Source: Megasphaera massiliensis (GTDB lineage Bacteria > Bacillota > Negativicutes > Veillonellales > Megasphaeraceae). Taken from it: DNA of 63,127 bases. Below are positions 10,528-19,318 of this stretch, in pieces; the first letter of the stretch is position 1; every line of letters begins with the position of its first letter. The notes beneath the pieces are model-generated. The model saw nothing but the letters and a program-made list of their open reading frames with translations, was not told the origin of the DNA and made no database searches. The stretch is from contig NZ_HF954535.1 in assembly GCF_000455225.1 (NCBI RefSeq), positions 59,632 through 122,758 on the forward strand, read 5' to 3'. Position numbers and translations under genes: made by a program.

Positions 10528-10543
10528 TTTTCCCCGGAAGGGC

Positions 10544-11371
10544 TTATCCCTCATCAGGGTATAGTTCCTTATTTCGTTTAACGATTTCCATGACTAAATT
10601 AGCCGTTTCTTCGATAGCTTTCGACGACACGTCGATGATCGGGCAATGGAGGCGCCGCATAACACCTCTGGCATATTCTAATTCTTCGTTGATCCGCTCG
10701 ATATTGGCATAGCTGGCATTGGCATCGAGCCCCATACTGCGCAGCCGTTCCGAACGAATGAAGTTCAGTTTAAAGGGATCGATAATCAGGCCGACGATTT
10801 TACGGGCCGGGATCTGGAACAATTCAGGCGGCAAGTTGACTTCCGGTACGAGAGGAAGGTTAGCTGCCTTGACCCGTTTGTGTGCCAAATACATGGACAA
10901 GGGCGTCTTCGAGGTCCGCGATACCCCGACAATGACGATATCGGCCTTCAAAAAGCCCATGGGATTCTTGCCGTCATCGTATTTTACGGCAAATTCAATA
11001 GCTTCGACACGCTTAAAGTATTCTTCGTCGAGCTGATGAATCATCCCGGCCTTCAACGTCGGTTCTGTATCGGTCAAGGTGCCGACACCGGACAGCATAG
11101 GCCCGATGATGTCGACGACGGTAACATCCGTATCGGCCGTCAAGTCCTTCAATTTGCGCCGCAAAGCCGGAGAAATGATGGTATAGCAAATCATGGCCTT
11201 ATCGGCTTCTGCCTTGCGGACCAATTCTTCGATCTGCTGGTCCGAGCGTATATACGGTACACGGATAATATTAAATTCTTGTTTGTCGTATTGACTTGCC
11301 GCTGCCCGGGCGACGCGTTCTGCCGTCTCACCCAGGGAGTCGGAGCAAGCATAAATAATCGGCTTTTCCAA
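10544..11371 (-). CDS. ppsR: PEP synthase regulatory protein (kinase/pyrophosphorylase, DUF299)
   Basis: This 275-aa protein belongs to the bifunctional family that ADP-phosphorylates a Thr next to the catalytic His of PEP synthase or PPDK, and reverses this with phosphate. The P-loop GVSRTSKTPLSMYLA lies near residues 146-160; IIYACSDSLGETAERVARAA is the N-terminal hallmark. Translation most likely begins at TTG 11371, with GGGAGGAG six bases upstream. An in-frame ATG 24 nt earlier lies inside the preceding gene. The target is probably the PEP synthase encoded two genes upstream in transcription order, whose GGMTCHA motif carries the Thr-Cys-His needed. Confidence 0.93.
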   Translation of the reverse strand: MEKPIIYACSDSLGETAERVARAAASQYDKQEFNIIRVPYIRSDQQIEELVRKAEADKAMICYTIISPALRRKLKDLTADTDVTVVDIIGPMLSGVGTLTDTEPTLKAGMIHQLDEEYFKRVEAIEFAVKYDDGKNPMGFLKADIVIVGVSRTSKTPLSMYLAHKRVKAANLPLVPEVNLPPELFQIPARKIVGLIIDPFKLNFIRSERLRSMGLDANASYANIERINEELEYARGVMRRLHCPIIDVSSKAIEETANLVMEIVKRNKELYPDEG

Positions 11372-11373
11372 GA

Positions 11374-12012
11374 TTATCTCCTCCCTAACCCACATTCTAC
11401 AAACAGGCGGTTAATATTGGTCTTTGAAATTCTTCCGATGACCTGCAGTTCTTTTTTATCATCTTCATCACTGGTGATAACGTTGACGACAGGCAGACAG
11501 TCGATTTCATATTCATTTAAACGCTGGGCGGCGACGATAGCCTTTTCATCAGGCTGTACATAGATCACCTTACTCACCGGCGTCATGACCATCCTCACCG
11601 GCAGCGTCCTCAAATCATTGCTGCCCATAGCCGTCTTCAACAAATCCTTTCGCGATACGACGCCGGCCAGGATATTGTCGGTCCCGACGAACACCGTCCC
11701 CACATCTTCTGTAAACATGGCGATAATAGCGTCATAAGCGCTCGTATGCTCGCCGACGATGACCGGCTGAGACAGGCAAGAATCGATGGTAATATCCGTA
11801 ATGGCCCGCGAAAGCAGGTCTTTTTCCTTATTGCCTGTAAAAAAGTAGCCTAACTTCGGACGCGCATCAATCAGTCCCAGCATCGTCAAAATGGCCAGGT
11901 CTGAGCGCAGGGCCGCCCGTGTCACATGAAGGCGATTGGCAATATGCTGGCCTGTAATCGGACTGTTTTCCTTTACAATCTGTAAAATTTTTTCCTGACG
12001 TTCCGATAACAT
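11374..12012 (-). CDS. HTH-CBS transcriptional repressor, CcpN-like
   Basis: This 212-aa protein has an N-terminal winged HTH (LSERQEKILQIVKENSPITGQHIANRLHV in shorter parts, residues 3-60) followed by two CBS domains (about 80-140 and 150-205). That is the CcpN/YqzB build, and in Bacillus yqzB is likewise next to the DUF299 gene yqfL. CcpN represses gluconeogenic genes and senses ATP/ADP through its CBS domains. The stop lies two bases before the ppsR TTG, and the ppsR ribosome site lies inside this gene, so the two are coupled. Likely targets include ppsA; this is inferred from context. Confidence 0.85.
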   Translation of the reverse strand: MLSERQEKILQIVKENSPITGQHIANRLHVTRAALRSDLAILTMLGLIDARPKLGYFFTGNKEKDLLSRAITDITIDSCLSQPVIVGEHTSAYDAIIAMFTEDVGTVFVGTDNILAGVVSRKDLLKTAMGSNDLRTLPVRMVMTPVSKVIYVQPDEKAIVAAQRLNEYEIDCLPVVNVITSDEDDKKELQVIGRISKTNINRLFVECGLGRR

Positions 12013-12139
12013 AGCGTCTTTTCACCTCCTATGTACCAATAGCACTCTCATTCGCTTACTATCATATCATATATAGGGATAATCCGCGATATAAAGTATA
12101 CATTATTTATAGTCACATCATATCGAATAGTCCTACCCG

Positions 12140-12176
12140 AAAAAGGCGGTCCAATCATTTCGTTGGACCGCCTTTC
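12140..12176 (-). terminator. ppsA terminator
   Basis: AAAGGCGGTCCAA pairs with TTGGACCGCCTTT with a seven-base loop; a T run follows on the minus strand. Confidence 0.85.
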
Positions 12177-12201
12177 TTCGGCTCACTTCGTCACGGGACG
12201 A

Positions 12202-14610
12202 TTACCACGTATAATCTTCTGTATCAGCACGGCCTTTTCCGGTCAAGGAATCGAGGAGGATTCGCTGTTCGACCTGGGCAATATGCTTCCGCGTCGAGAT
12301 GACGGCATCGGGATTGACGGAAATGGAGTCAATGCCGCTCTTGACCAAGAATTCTGCAAAATCAGGATAAACGCTCGGTGCCTGACCGCAGATAGAAACG
12401 GTCTTACCGTCCTTATGGGCCACTTCGATGAGATGGCGGATAGCCCGTTTGACGGCCAAATTCCGTTCATCAAAGAGAGGCGCTACGGTATCATTGTCGC
12501 GGTCACAACCCATGACCAGCATCGTTAAGTCATTGGAACCGATGGAATAGCCGTCGACGAACTGATTGAACTGGTCAGCTAAGATGATGTTCGACGGAAT
12601 TTCAGCCATGAGCCATACTTTAAAGTCCGGACCGCGATGGAGGCCTTCCTGTGCCATGAGGTCGACAACTTTCTGCATTTCATCGACACGGCGGCAGAAG
12701 GGAATCATGACGTTGAGGTTCTTGAAGCCATATTCTTCACGGACTTTACGAACGGCCTGCAGTTCAAGTTTAAAGGCTTCTACGTATTTAGGATCGTAGT
12801 AGCGGGATGCACCGCGCCATCCGAGGAGAGCGCTGCTTTCTTCCGGTTCATATTTATCGCCGCCTTTAAGGTTGCGGTATTCACTCGATTTAAAGTCACT
12901 CAGGCGCAGGGTTACCGGACGCGGAGCCAAGGCCTGGCAGACTTTGCGGATCCCTTCGGACAATTGGTCGACAACGTGGTCCGGACGGCCCGTTTCGATG
13001 AGATATAAGGGATGTTCATGAATGAAGGTCGTCCAAATAAATTCTTCACGCATGAGGCCGATGCCGTCACAAGGAAGAGCGCCGTATTTTTCAGCCAGGT
13101 CAGGATTGCCGAGATTCATATAAATCTTAGTGCCCGTAACCGGTACCGATTCGGCAGCGACGACAGTCGTGCCGCCAGCACCACCGGCAGCTTCTGAACC
13201 TTGCGGTTTGATCAAGTCGGCGACGACGCCTTCATAGACAATGCCATTGGTAGCGTCGACAGTGATTTCAGCTCCGTCGGGAATGGCCGTTGTCGCTTCG
13301 ACGCTGCGGCTCTTGGTCCCAACGATACAAGGAATGCCCAATTCGCGGCTGACGATGGAAGCATGGCAGGTCATGCCGCCGGCATCAGTGACGATAGCTT
13401 TGGCTTTCTTCATAGCCGGAACCCAGTCGGGGGCGGTCATGGTCGTAACCAGGATTTCGCCGTCTTTGAATTCCGCAATCTTCGACGGATCGAGGATGAC
13501 GTGAGCTTTGCCGGCAGCACTGCCCGGACTTGCCGGAAGGCCTTTTACGATAACCTTGCGGTCTGTCGTCACTGCAGCAGGTGCCGCAGCCGTTTCGGCC
13601 TTTTCTTTATTCTTCTTCGACCAAACCGTTTCCGGACGAGCCTGAAGGAGCCATACCTTATTGGTCCGTTCATCGACGCCCCATTCCATATCCATGTAGC
13701 AGCCGTAGTGTTTTTCAATCTTCTTAGCATATTGAGCCAGTTCTCGAATCTGTTCATCCGTAATGACCTGCTGTTTCTGCAGTTCCGGCGGAACGAGGCG
13801 TTCTTCACAGTCGCCGCCGGGCTTACGGACTAATTCAACAGGTTTCGTATTGACCATTCGCGACACGATAGACAGATCATCCTTGCGAATCTTGAAGTTA
13901 TCCGGCGTAACCGTCCCTTGAACGACGTATTCGCCAAGGCCCCAGGCCCCTTCAATGGTAATCGTCGTATCGTCACCGGTAACCAAATCTACGGTGAACA
14001 TGACACCGGCCGATTTGGAGAACACCATCATCTGGACAGCCGCACTCAAAGCAACGGACAGATGGTCAAAACCCTGTTTCGTCCGATAGTATGTAGCACG
14101 GTCGGTAAAAGTCGAAGCATAGCATTCCTTTACTTTCTGGATGACCATATCGGCCCCCTGGACATTGAGGTACGTGTCCTGCTGACCGGCAAAGCTGGCA
14201 TCGGGCAAGTCTTCGGCCGTAGCACTGGAGCGGACGGCAACAAAAGGCTGCGCTTCGCCGACTTTCTTACCTAATTCTTCATAGCTCTTGCGAATTTCTT
14301 CCGCTAAGTCGGCCGGCATCTGAGCATCACAGATAGCCTGACGGATTTTTGCCGTCACATCGCGAAGCTGAACGGCATCTTCCACGTCGGTCAACCCTTT
14401 TAATAATTCCGGAATCTTCACATCCATGCCCGTTTCATGCATAAAATGACGGTATCCGGCAGCCGTCGTTGCAAAACCATAAGGAACGGGAACGTCCGTC
14501 TGGGACGTCAATTCACCGAGAGACGACGATTTGCCGCCTACGAGAGCTACGTCAGCTCTACGCAATTCATCAAACCATAATACATACGCCTTTTCTCTAT
14601 CCATTGCCAT
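12202..14610 (-). CDS. ppsA: phosphoenolpyruvate synthase (pyruvate, water dikinase)
   Basis: The 802-aa enzyme makes PEP from pyruvate and ATP for gluconeogenesis, which suits a lactate or amino-acid fermenter. It has an N-terminal ATP-grasp domain (GGKSSSLGEL near 25; FVAVRSSATAEDLPDASFAGQQDTYLN split over 120-150). The phosphohistidine swivel is GGMTCHASIVSRELGIPCIVG near 410-430, and a C-terminal PEP-binding barrel has SIGSNDLTML and ICGQAPS. Domain order and GRxTCHA-type His favour PEP synthase over PPDK. It has its own strong promoter at 14672-14700. The neighbouring ppsR and CcpN-like genes point to enzyme-level and transcriptional control respectively. Confidence 0.93.
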   Translation of the reverse strand: MAMDREKAYVLWFDELRRADVALVGGKSSSLGELTSQTDVPVPYGFATTAAGYRHFMHETGMDVKIPELLKGLTDVEDAVQLRDVTAKIRQAICDAQMPADLAEEIRKSYEELGKKVGEAQPFVAVRSSATAEDLPDASFAGQQDTYLNVQGADMVIQKVKECYASTFTDRATYYRTKQGFDHLSVALSAAVQMMVFSKSAGVMFTVDLVTGDDTTITIEGAWGLGEYVVQGTVTPDNFKIRKDDLSIVSRMVNTKPVELVRKPGGDCEERLVPPELQKQQVITDEQIRELAQYAKKIEKHYGCYMDMEWGVDERTNKVWLLQARPETVWSKKNKEKAETAAAPAAVTTDRKVIVKGLPASPGSAAGKAHVILDPSKIAEFKDGEILVTTMTAPDWVPAMKKAKAIVTDAGGMTCHASIVSRELGIPCIVGTKSRSVEATTAIPDGAEITVDATNGIVYEGVVADLIKPQGSEAAGGAGGTTVVAAESVPVTGTKIYMNLGNPDLAEKYGALPCDGIGLMREEFIWTTFIHEHPLYLIETGRPDHVVDQLSEGIRKVCQALAPRPVTLRLSDFKSSEYRNLKGGDKYEPEESSALLGWRGASRYYDPKYVEAFKLELQAVRKVREEYGFKNLNVMIPFCRRVDEMQKVVDLMAQEGLHRGPDFKVWLMAEIPSNIILADQFNQFVDGYSIGSNDLTMLVMGCDRDNDTVAPLFDERNLAVKRAIRHLIEVAHKDGKTVSICGQAPSVYPDFAEFLVKSGIDSISVNPDAVISTRKHIAQVEQRILLDSLTGKGRADTEDYTW

Positions 14611-14671
14611 CTTCTTTACCTCCTGCCGGTTCGTTAAACCGTATATGCTAAATTGTCTTTTTCATACGTTT

Positions 14672-14700
14672 ATAGTACGCTAATAATATCACAATGTCAA
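14672..14700 (-). promoter_or_regulatory. ppsA promoter
   Basis: Minus strand TTGACA (14700-14695), 17-bp spacer, TACTAT (14677-14672), about 60 nt before the ppsA start. Confidence 0.7.
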
Positions 14701-14721
14701 TAGTTTTTTCAAAAAGACATG

Positions 14722-14742
14722 ATACTCTCTTTACAAGAGTAT
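14722..14742. promoter_or_regulatory. 21-bp inverted repeat upstream of ppsA promoter
   Basis: Arms ATACTCT and AGAGTAT are separated by seven bases. It starts 22 bp upstream of the ppsA -35 box, a position suited to an operator. No T run follows, so it is not a terminator. Confidence 0.4.
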
Positions 14743-14777
14743 ACTATATATAAAAATATTTCATATTCAGTGTAGCG

Positions 14778-14789
14778 TAAAACGTTTTA
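14778..14789. promoter_or_regulatory. 12-bp perfect palindrome with central CG
   Basis: TAAAACGTTTTA reads the same on both strands and has the central CG typical of LacI/CcpA-family operators. It lies between the divergent ppsA and PBP1A genes. The binding protein is unknown. Confidence 0.4.
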
Positions 14790-14853
14790 AAAACAGGGGT
14801 CACTTTAAAGTTTCTCAACCTCTTCCATATATATAGGATAATAAAGCCGATTG

Positions 14854-14862
14854 TGGTATAAT
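14854..14862 (+). promoter_or_regulatory. extended -10 promoter for PBP1A gene
   Basis: TGG-TATAAT forms an extended -10 box (TG one base before TATAAT) 72 nt before the PBP1A start. No convincing -35 box is visible, which fits an extended -10 promoter. The remaining intergenic region (14611-14934) is AT-rich and holds no gene. Confidence 0.55.
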
Positions 14863-14934
14863 AAGAAGCTAGTAATATTTCAATTTATATATAATAACCT
14901 TATAATGAGTACAAACGTCATGTAGGAGGAAAAA

Positions 14935-17013
14935 ATGTATACACCCAGACGCAGAGCAAAAAAAGCCAAAGAGGCCGGTCCATTCCGCCGCATCCGCCTT
15001 TTTATCGCCTTATGCCTTGTCGTTTTTGCCGGCTTAGGGTTTGGCTATATTTTTGCTGCTTATCAAAGCTTGCCGACGGTAAGCAATAGCATGCGGCCTG
15101 CCGTATCGTCCCAGGTCTTCGATGCCCACGGGCGGCTGATCACAACCCTTCATTCCGATCAGAACCGGCTTCCTATCGATATCAACAAGGTTCCGCAAAA
15201 TCTGCAGAATGCCTTTATCGCAGCCGAAGACAACCGTTTTTATCAGCACATCGGCATCGATCCCATCGGCATCGTCCGCGCCTTGTTCACCAACCTGACC
15301 AACCGCGGTATCGCCCAGGGCGGCAGTACGATTACGCAGCAGCTCGCAAAAAATGCCTTCCTGTCTCAGGAACAGACGATGAAGCGAAAGATTCAGGAAG
15401 CCATGCTGGCCTTAGAAATCGAACAGAAGTACAGTAAAAAAGAAATCCTCGAAATGTACATGAACCAGATTTACTTCGGCCAAGGCGCCTACGGAATCCA
15501 GACGGCTGCCAAGACATACTTTAATAAAGACGTCAGTGAATTGACCCTGACCCAGTGTGCCCTCTTGGCCGGCCTTCCCAAGAGCCCGAACTACTACTCT
15601 CCTTTCAATAACCTGAATGAAGCTAAACAACGGACCAACGTCGTCCTCGACCAGATGGTCAAGTATGGCTACATCTCCGCCTCGGAAGCCGAACAGGCCA
15701 AGAACCAGGATCTCGACCTTTCGAAGAACCACCAGGCTCAAGAAAGCGATGAAAATGCATCCTTCATCGATTACGTATCCCAGCAAGTTGCTCAAAAATA
15801 CGGTGACGACGCCCTCTACAAAGAAGGTTTGAAGATTTACACGACTCTCGACGTCGACAAGCAGCATGCCGCTGTCCAGGCCCTTCACAACCTGCCGGAC
15901 AACTATACCGATGAAAATGGTCTGACTCAGCCGCAAGGCGCCATTGTCTCCATCGATCCCAAGACCGGCTACATCCTGGCTATGGTCGGCGGCCGCGGTC
16001 AAGACAGCTTCAACCGCGCCAGCCAAGCCGTCCGCCAGCCGGGTTCCGCCTTTAAGCCCTTCGTCTATCTCACAGCCCTGCAGCATGATATGACGCCCGA
16101 TACGACGATGGAAGATAAACCCGTTACCTACGGCAGTTGGAGTCCGAGAAATACCAGCGGCTCCTACCGCGGCTCCATGCCGTTAAGCGTCGCCTTAGCA
16201 AACTCGGTCAATACGATTGCCGTCCAGCTCGCCGATCGCGTCGGCCCCAGCAACATCATTGCCAACGCCAAAAAAATGGGCATCACCACCCTCGACAATA
16301 AGGATGACAACCTGGCCATGGCTCTCGGCGGTCTGACCCGAGGCGTCACGCCCCTTGAAATGGCCAGTGCTTACGGCACCTTTGCCAATAAGGGCGTTCA
16401 CGTCAAACCGACGGCCATCATCAAAATTCTCGACCGCAACGGCAACGTCCTTGAAGATGAATCAACCCTCGAAAAAGAGGAAAACAAGACTCGCGTCATG
16501 TCCGAAAAAGAAGCCTATGAAATGACCGTCATGTTAGAAGGCGTCATCGAATACGGCACCGGTACCGCCGCATCGCTCGGACGCCCGGCCGCCGGCAAGA
16601 CCGGTACGACAGACGACAATAAAGACGCCTGGTTCGTCGGCTATACACCGGATATCGTAACGGCCGTTTGGATCGGTGACGATACGGGTTCGCACAGCCT
16701 TGGCGAAGTCTACGGCGGCACCATTCCGGCTGAAATCTGGAAAGACTACATGTCATCTGCTGCATCAGACGAACAAGACCGGGAATTTTCCGTTCCGGCA
16801 GGTATGGAACGGATTCGCGCCCGGGCAGCCCTCTCCAATAACAGCGCCCGCGTCGCAGACGACGCAAAAAAAGCGTCGGATACAGAAAAGAAAGACTCCG
16901 ACGATAAAGAAAAGACCGACGAAAAAGCAGAGTCCCGAAGTGAAGAAACATCGCGACAGCCGTCGGAAGAAGCACGAAGACAGCAGGAAGACAGTAACAA
17001 CAAAGCACAGTAA
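14935..17013 (+). CDS. class A penicillin-binding protein (PBP1A type)
   Basis: This 692-aa bifunctional enzyme polymerises and cross-links peptidoglycan outside the inner membrane. It has one transmembrane anchor (residues about 22-46). A GT51 transglycosylase follows, with AAEDNRFYQHIGID near 97-110, QGGSTITQQLAKN near 128 and MYMNQIYFGQGAYGI near 177. The transpeptidase has SxxK as GSAFKPF near 370, SVN as ANSVNTIAV near 423, and KTGT as AGKTGTTDD near 553. After about residue 640 the tail is low-complexity Lys/Glu/Asp/Ser, likely disordered. AGGAGG lies seven bases before the ATG. It is monocistronic, with a terminator five bases after the stop. Confidence 0.95.
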   Translation: MYTPRRRAKKAKEAGPFRRIRLFIALCLVVFAGLGFGYIFAAYQSLPTVSNSMRPAVSSQVFDAHGRLITTLHSDQNRLPIDINKVPQNLQNAFIAAEDNRFYQHIGIDPIGIVRALFTNLTNRGIAQGGSTITQQLAKNAFLSQEQTMKRKIQEAMLALEIEQKYSKKEILEMYMNQIYFGQGAYGIQTAAKTYFNKDVSELTLTQCALLAGLPKSPNYYSPFNNLNEAKQRTNVVLDQMVKYGYISASEAEQAKNQDLDLSKNHQAQESDENASFIDYVSQQVAQKYGDDALYKEGLKIYTTLDVDKQHAAVQALHNLPDNYTDENGLTQPQGAIVSIDPKTGYILAMVGGRGQDSFNRASQAVRQPGSAFKPFVYLTALQHDMTPDTTMEDKPVTYGSWSPRNTSGSYRGSMPLSVALANSVNTIAVQLADRVGPSNIIANAKKMGITTLDNKDDNLAMALGGLTRGVTPLEMASAYGTFANKGVHVKPTAIIKILDRNGNVLEDESTLEKEENKTRVMSEKEAYEMTVMLEGVIEYGTGTAASLGRPAAGKTGTTDDNKDAWFVGYTPDIVTAVWIGDDTGSHSLGEVYGGTIPAEIWKDYMSSAASDEQDREFSVPAGMERIRARAALSNNSARVADDAKKASDTEKKDSDDKEKTDEKAESRSEETSRQPSEEARRQQEDSNNKAQ

Positions 17014-17017
17014 TGCC

Positions 17018-17058
17018 AAAAGAGCAGCCGCACCGCAAACGGTGCAGCTGCTCTTTTT
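17018..17058 (+). terminator. PBP1A terminator
   Basis: AGAGCAGC..CACCG pairs with CGGTG..GCTGCTCT and is followed by TTTTT. Confidence 0.88.
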
Positions 17059-17246
17059 CTGTTGTCCGGACCTTACTTTTTTTCATATATAAACAAGAGA
17101 CAGGTCCATCTTCTCTGTAACCTCCCCCGAACCGGCTGATATCCCATTTTTCGTAGAACCTGATAGGGGGGCCCGCTTTTATTACACGTATATAGGCTCT
17201 TGTCCTTCCACACAGACTGAATCTACGGCTGCCATTAGCTTCGCCG

Positions 17247-17435
17247 TCAGTCCCCGCCAGCGGTGACCAGGATGTATCGGCCCGCGTCGACGCTACTCCC
17301 ATCATACCGATAGCGGATGACTCCGACGATAACTGCCTCATCAGAGACGAGCTTCAGTATCGTCCCATTGACAAAATCATACCTGAAGTCGTCTTCCATT
17401 TCCGGAAGCGCCGGCACATCGAATTGGCCAATCAA
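17247..17435 (-). CDS. small hypothetical protein (62 aa)
   Basis: An open frame starts at TTG (17435) with AGGGAGG five bases upstream, a good ribosome site. The product is acidic and mixed (MIGQFDVPALPEMEDDF..., ending VDAGRYILVTAGGD), with no membrane segment or known motif. The frame lies in a 560-bp region between the PBP1A terminator and the next small gene. No promoter is obvious. It is either a real small gene or chance; I do not recognise it. Confidence 0.4.
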   Translation of the reverse strand: MIGQFDVPALPEMEDDFRYDFVNGTILKLVSDEAVIVGVIRYRYDGSSVDAGRYILVTAGGD

Positions 17436-17508
17436 GGCAGCCTCCCTCGACTATATTTATTATCCCCAAAAAAGGGGGCGTCATTCATCCAAAGGCCCCT
17501 TAAAACAG

Positions 17509-17538
17509 AAAAAAGCAGCCCCAAACGGAGCTGCTTTT
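17509..17538 (-). terminator. bidirectional terminator
   Basis: AAAAGCAGC pairs with GCTGCTTTT with A/T tails on both sides. It lies about 40 nt past the stop of the 67-aa gene at 17577-17780. Confidence 0.75.
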
Positions 17539-17576
17539 AAGTCACACAAACCTTTTTATGAGATTATGGAGAGATG

Positions 17577-17780
17577 TTAGTCGATACAGTAACGGGAGAA
17601 AATTCCCTTGAGAGTAAAGCCGTGTTTTTCTTTTTCCTGACGGACGGCCTGTTTCTGTTCGCTCATCGAAGCGACGAGGGCCTGACCGCGGCAGTAAATT
17701 CCTTCACCATTTGCCGAGCCGTCAAAGGGCAAGGGCATCATGGTATTAATCATATCGTCGAACGTGTATCCTTTATTCAT
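17577..17780 (-). CDS. small hypothetical protein (67 aa)
   Basis: ATG 17780 has GAAGGAGG eight bases upstream and a terminator shortly after the stop, so this looks like a genuine one-gene unit. The protein begins MNKGYTFDDMINTMMPLPFDG and ends with KHGFTLKGIFSRYCID. It is soluble and basic at the C-terminus, with two Cys that do not form a motif. No family was recognised. It lies convergent to the PBP1A gene and downstream of the cytX-type permease gene on the same strand. Confidence 0.65.
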   Translation of the reverse strand: MNKGYTFDDMINTMMPLPFDGSANGEGIYCRGQALVASMSEQKQAVRQEKEKHGFTLKGIFSRYCID

Positions 17781-17915
17781 AATGAAAGCCTCCTTCAAAA
17801 GACTTCAATAACAATTATCAGTTGTTGATTATAAGTTTACACGTTTCTCTCCCCTGCGTCAACCGAATTGCCAGATTAATTCGGCAACCTAACTATTCGC
17901 TAAAGGGATTCATAC

Positions 17916-19079
17916 TCAGACTTTGACAACCTTATGGATGATCGTGCTGAGAATCATGATGATGACGACGACGGGAACGGTAATACCGACCGGCGTGTCG
18001 ACGCTGAGCAGGTAACGGTACAAGATGACGCCGAGGACCCATAAAACGATGTTAAGCCAATTGACGCTTTCTGCCGTATGGTCTCTCTTTAAAATAAAGA
18101 AATCTGCCAAGAGGATGGCCGTCATCGGTGCAAAGACCGAGCCGATGAGGTAAAGGAAATCTTGGAATTGTTCAGGAGCTGCAAACACAGCCAGGACAAC
18201 ACCGAGAACCGTCGCGGCAAGAGCCATGATCTTATCGGAGGCCTTGGGAGCTAAGCTCTGGAAGCTGACGCCGGCAGAAAAGGCATCGAGGAAAGTCGTC
18301 GTAACCGTCGACAGTAAGACGACGAGAATACCGGCGATTCCCATCCCGGCCTGGAGCATGATGGCGGCAATATCGTCCTGCCCCGTAAAGAGAGCCGCGC
18401 CCATGCCGATGATGAACATCCAGGAACTAGCCACGAAGTAAGCACCGCAGCTGGCGGCTGTTGCCAAGACCGGCTTCTTAGCCGTTCGCGTATAGTCTGA
18501 AATAATCGGAAGCCACGACAAGGGCATGGCGACGGCCAGTTCGACGGCACCGCCGAAGGTAAGTTCCCCAGCCGGAACGGTTGGCGTACCGTTTTGGAAA
18601 ACGACCATACTGAGCATAATCGTCAAAATAAACAAAGCTGCCATGACGACGACATTGACCTTGCTGAGATTCTTGAGGCCCATGATGATCCACAAGGCGA
18701 TGAAAGCACCGATAATGATACTCCACCAGGACATACCGATGGCTGCGATGGTGTTGGCAGCCAAAGCTGCACTGCCTACCATGACGGCCGTCCAGCCGAC
18801 AAGCTGGATGACGTTCAAACCGGCGAAGAGCTTGGCACCCTGCGTACCAAAGGAGATGCGCACCGTTTCCATGGCACTGCCTCCCGTCCGGCCGCCGATG
18901 AGGCCGGCCAGGTACATGATGATGCCGCCTATGATATGACCGAGGATAATCGCTTCCAAGGCCCGGGCAAAGCCTAAGGGGGCCAAGAGCATGCCGGTCA
19001 AGATTTCTGCAATGGAAATCCCTGCGCCAAACCACAGCAAGCCGTTGGAAAAGGCCGAGGTCTTTCGTTCATTTACCAT
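17916..19079 (-). CDS. NCS1 family permease, CytX-like (hydroxymethylpyrimidine/cytosine transporter)
   Basis: This 387-aa protein has about 12 membrane segments. The N-terminal FSNGLLWFGAGISIAEILTG is the hallmark of the CytX group, proposed hydroxymethylpyrimidine importers for thiamine synthesis, within the NCS1/CodB family. Other supports are GGRTGGSAMETVRISFG near 62-78 and PLSWLPIISDYTR near 195. Such genes often follow a TPP riboswitch; none is visible in the 239-bp upstream region, and no thiamine gene is adjacent. Cytosine or another nucleobase is therefore a fair alternative substrate. Transcribed alone. Confidence 0.85.
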   Translation of the reverse strand: MVNERKTSAFSNGLLWFGAGISIAEILTGMLLAPLGFARALEAIILGHIIGGIIMYLAGLIGGRTGGSAMETVRISFGTQGAKLFAGLNVIQLVGWTAVMVGSAALAANTIAAIGMSWWSIIIGAFIALWIIMGLKNLSKVNVVVMAALFILTIMLSMVVFQNGTPTVPAGELTFGGAVELAVAMPLSWLPIISDYTRTAKKPVLATAASCGAYFVASSWMFIIGMGAALFTGQDDIAAIMLQAGMGIAGILVVLLSTVTTTFLDAFSAGVSFQSLAPKASDKIMALAATVLGVVLAVFAAPEQFQDFLYLIGSVFAPMTAILLADFFILKRDHTAESVNWLNIVLWVLGVILYRYLLSVDTPVGITVPVVVIIMILSTIIHKVVKV

Positions 19080-19318
19080 ATAGTATCAAACCTTTCTATT
19101 ATAAATACTGTTATAAATAATAACCTATCTCAGTATACCATATTCTTTCGAAAAACCCTATGGAGAAGCGAAGATTTATCACAGTTTTAACTCACTTTAC
19201 GATAACTATAGGCTTTTTCTTTATCCTTCAACCAGTGCCATGCTATACTGGTACTGATTATAAACTAAAAATTACTATTGGCAGCAAATTTCAAGTATTA
19301 TACGTTTGGAGTGATATC

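Noticed and set aside
12202-14610. Pyruvate phosphate dikinase instead of PEP synthase
   Set aside because: Length (802 aa), N-terminal GGKSSSLGEL and domain order fit PEP synthase; PPDK is longer, with a different N-terminus.
19080-19318. TPP riboswitch ahead of the CytX-like permease
   Set aside because: The conserved CTGAGA and ACCTGA-type cores were not found in this stretch on the minus strand.
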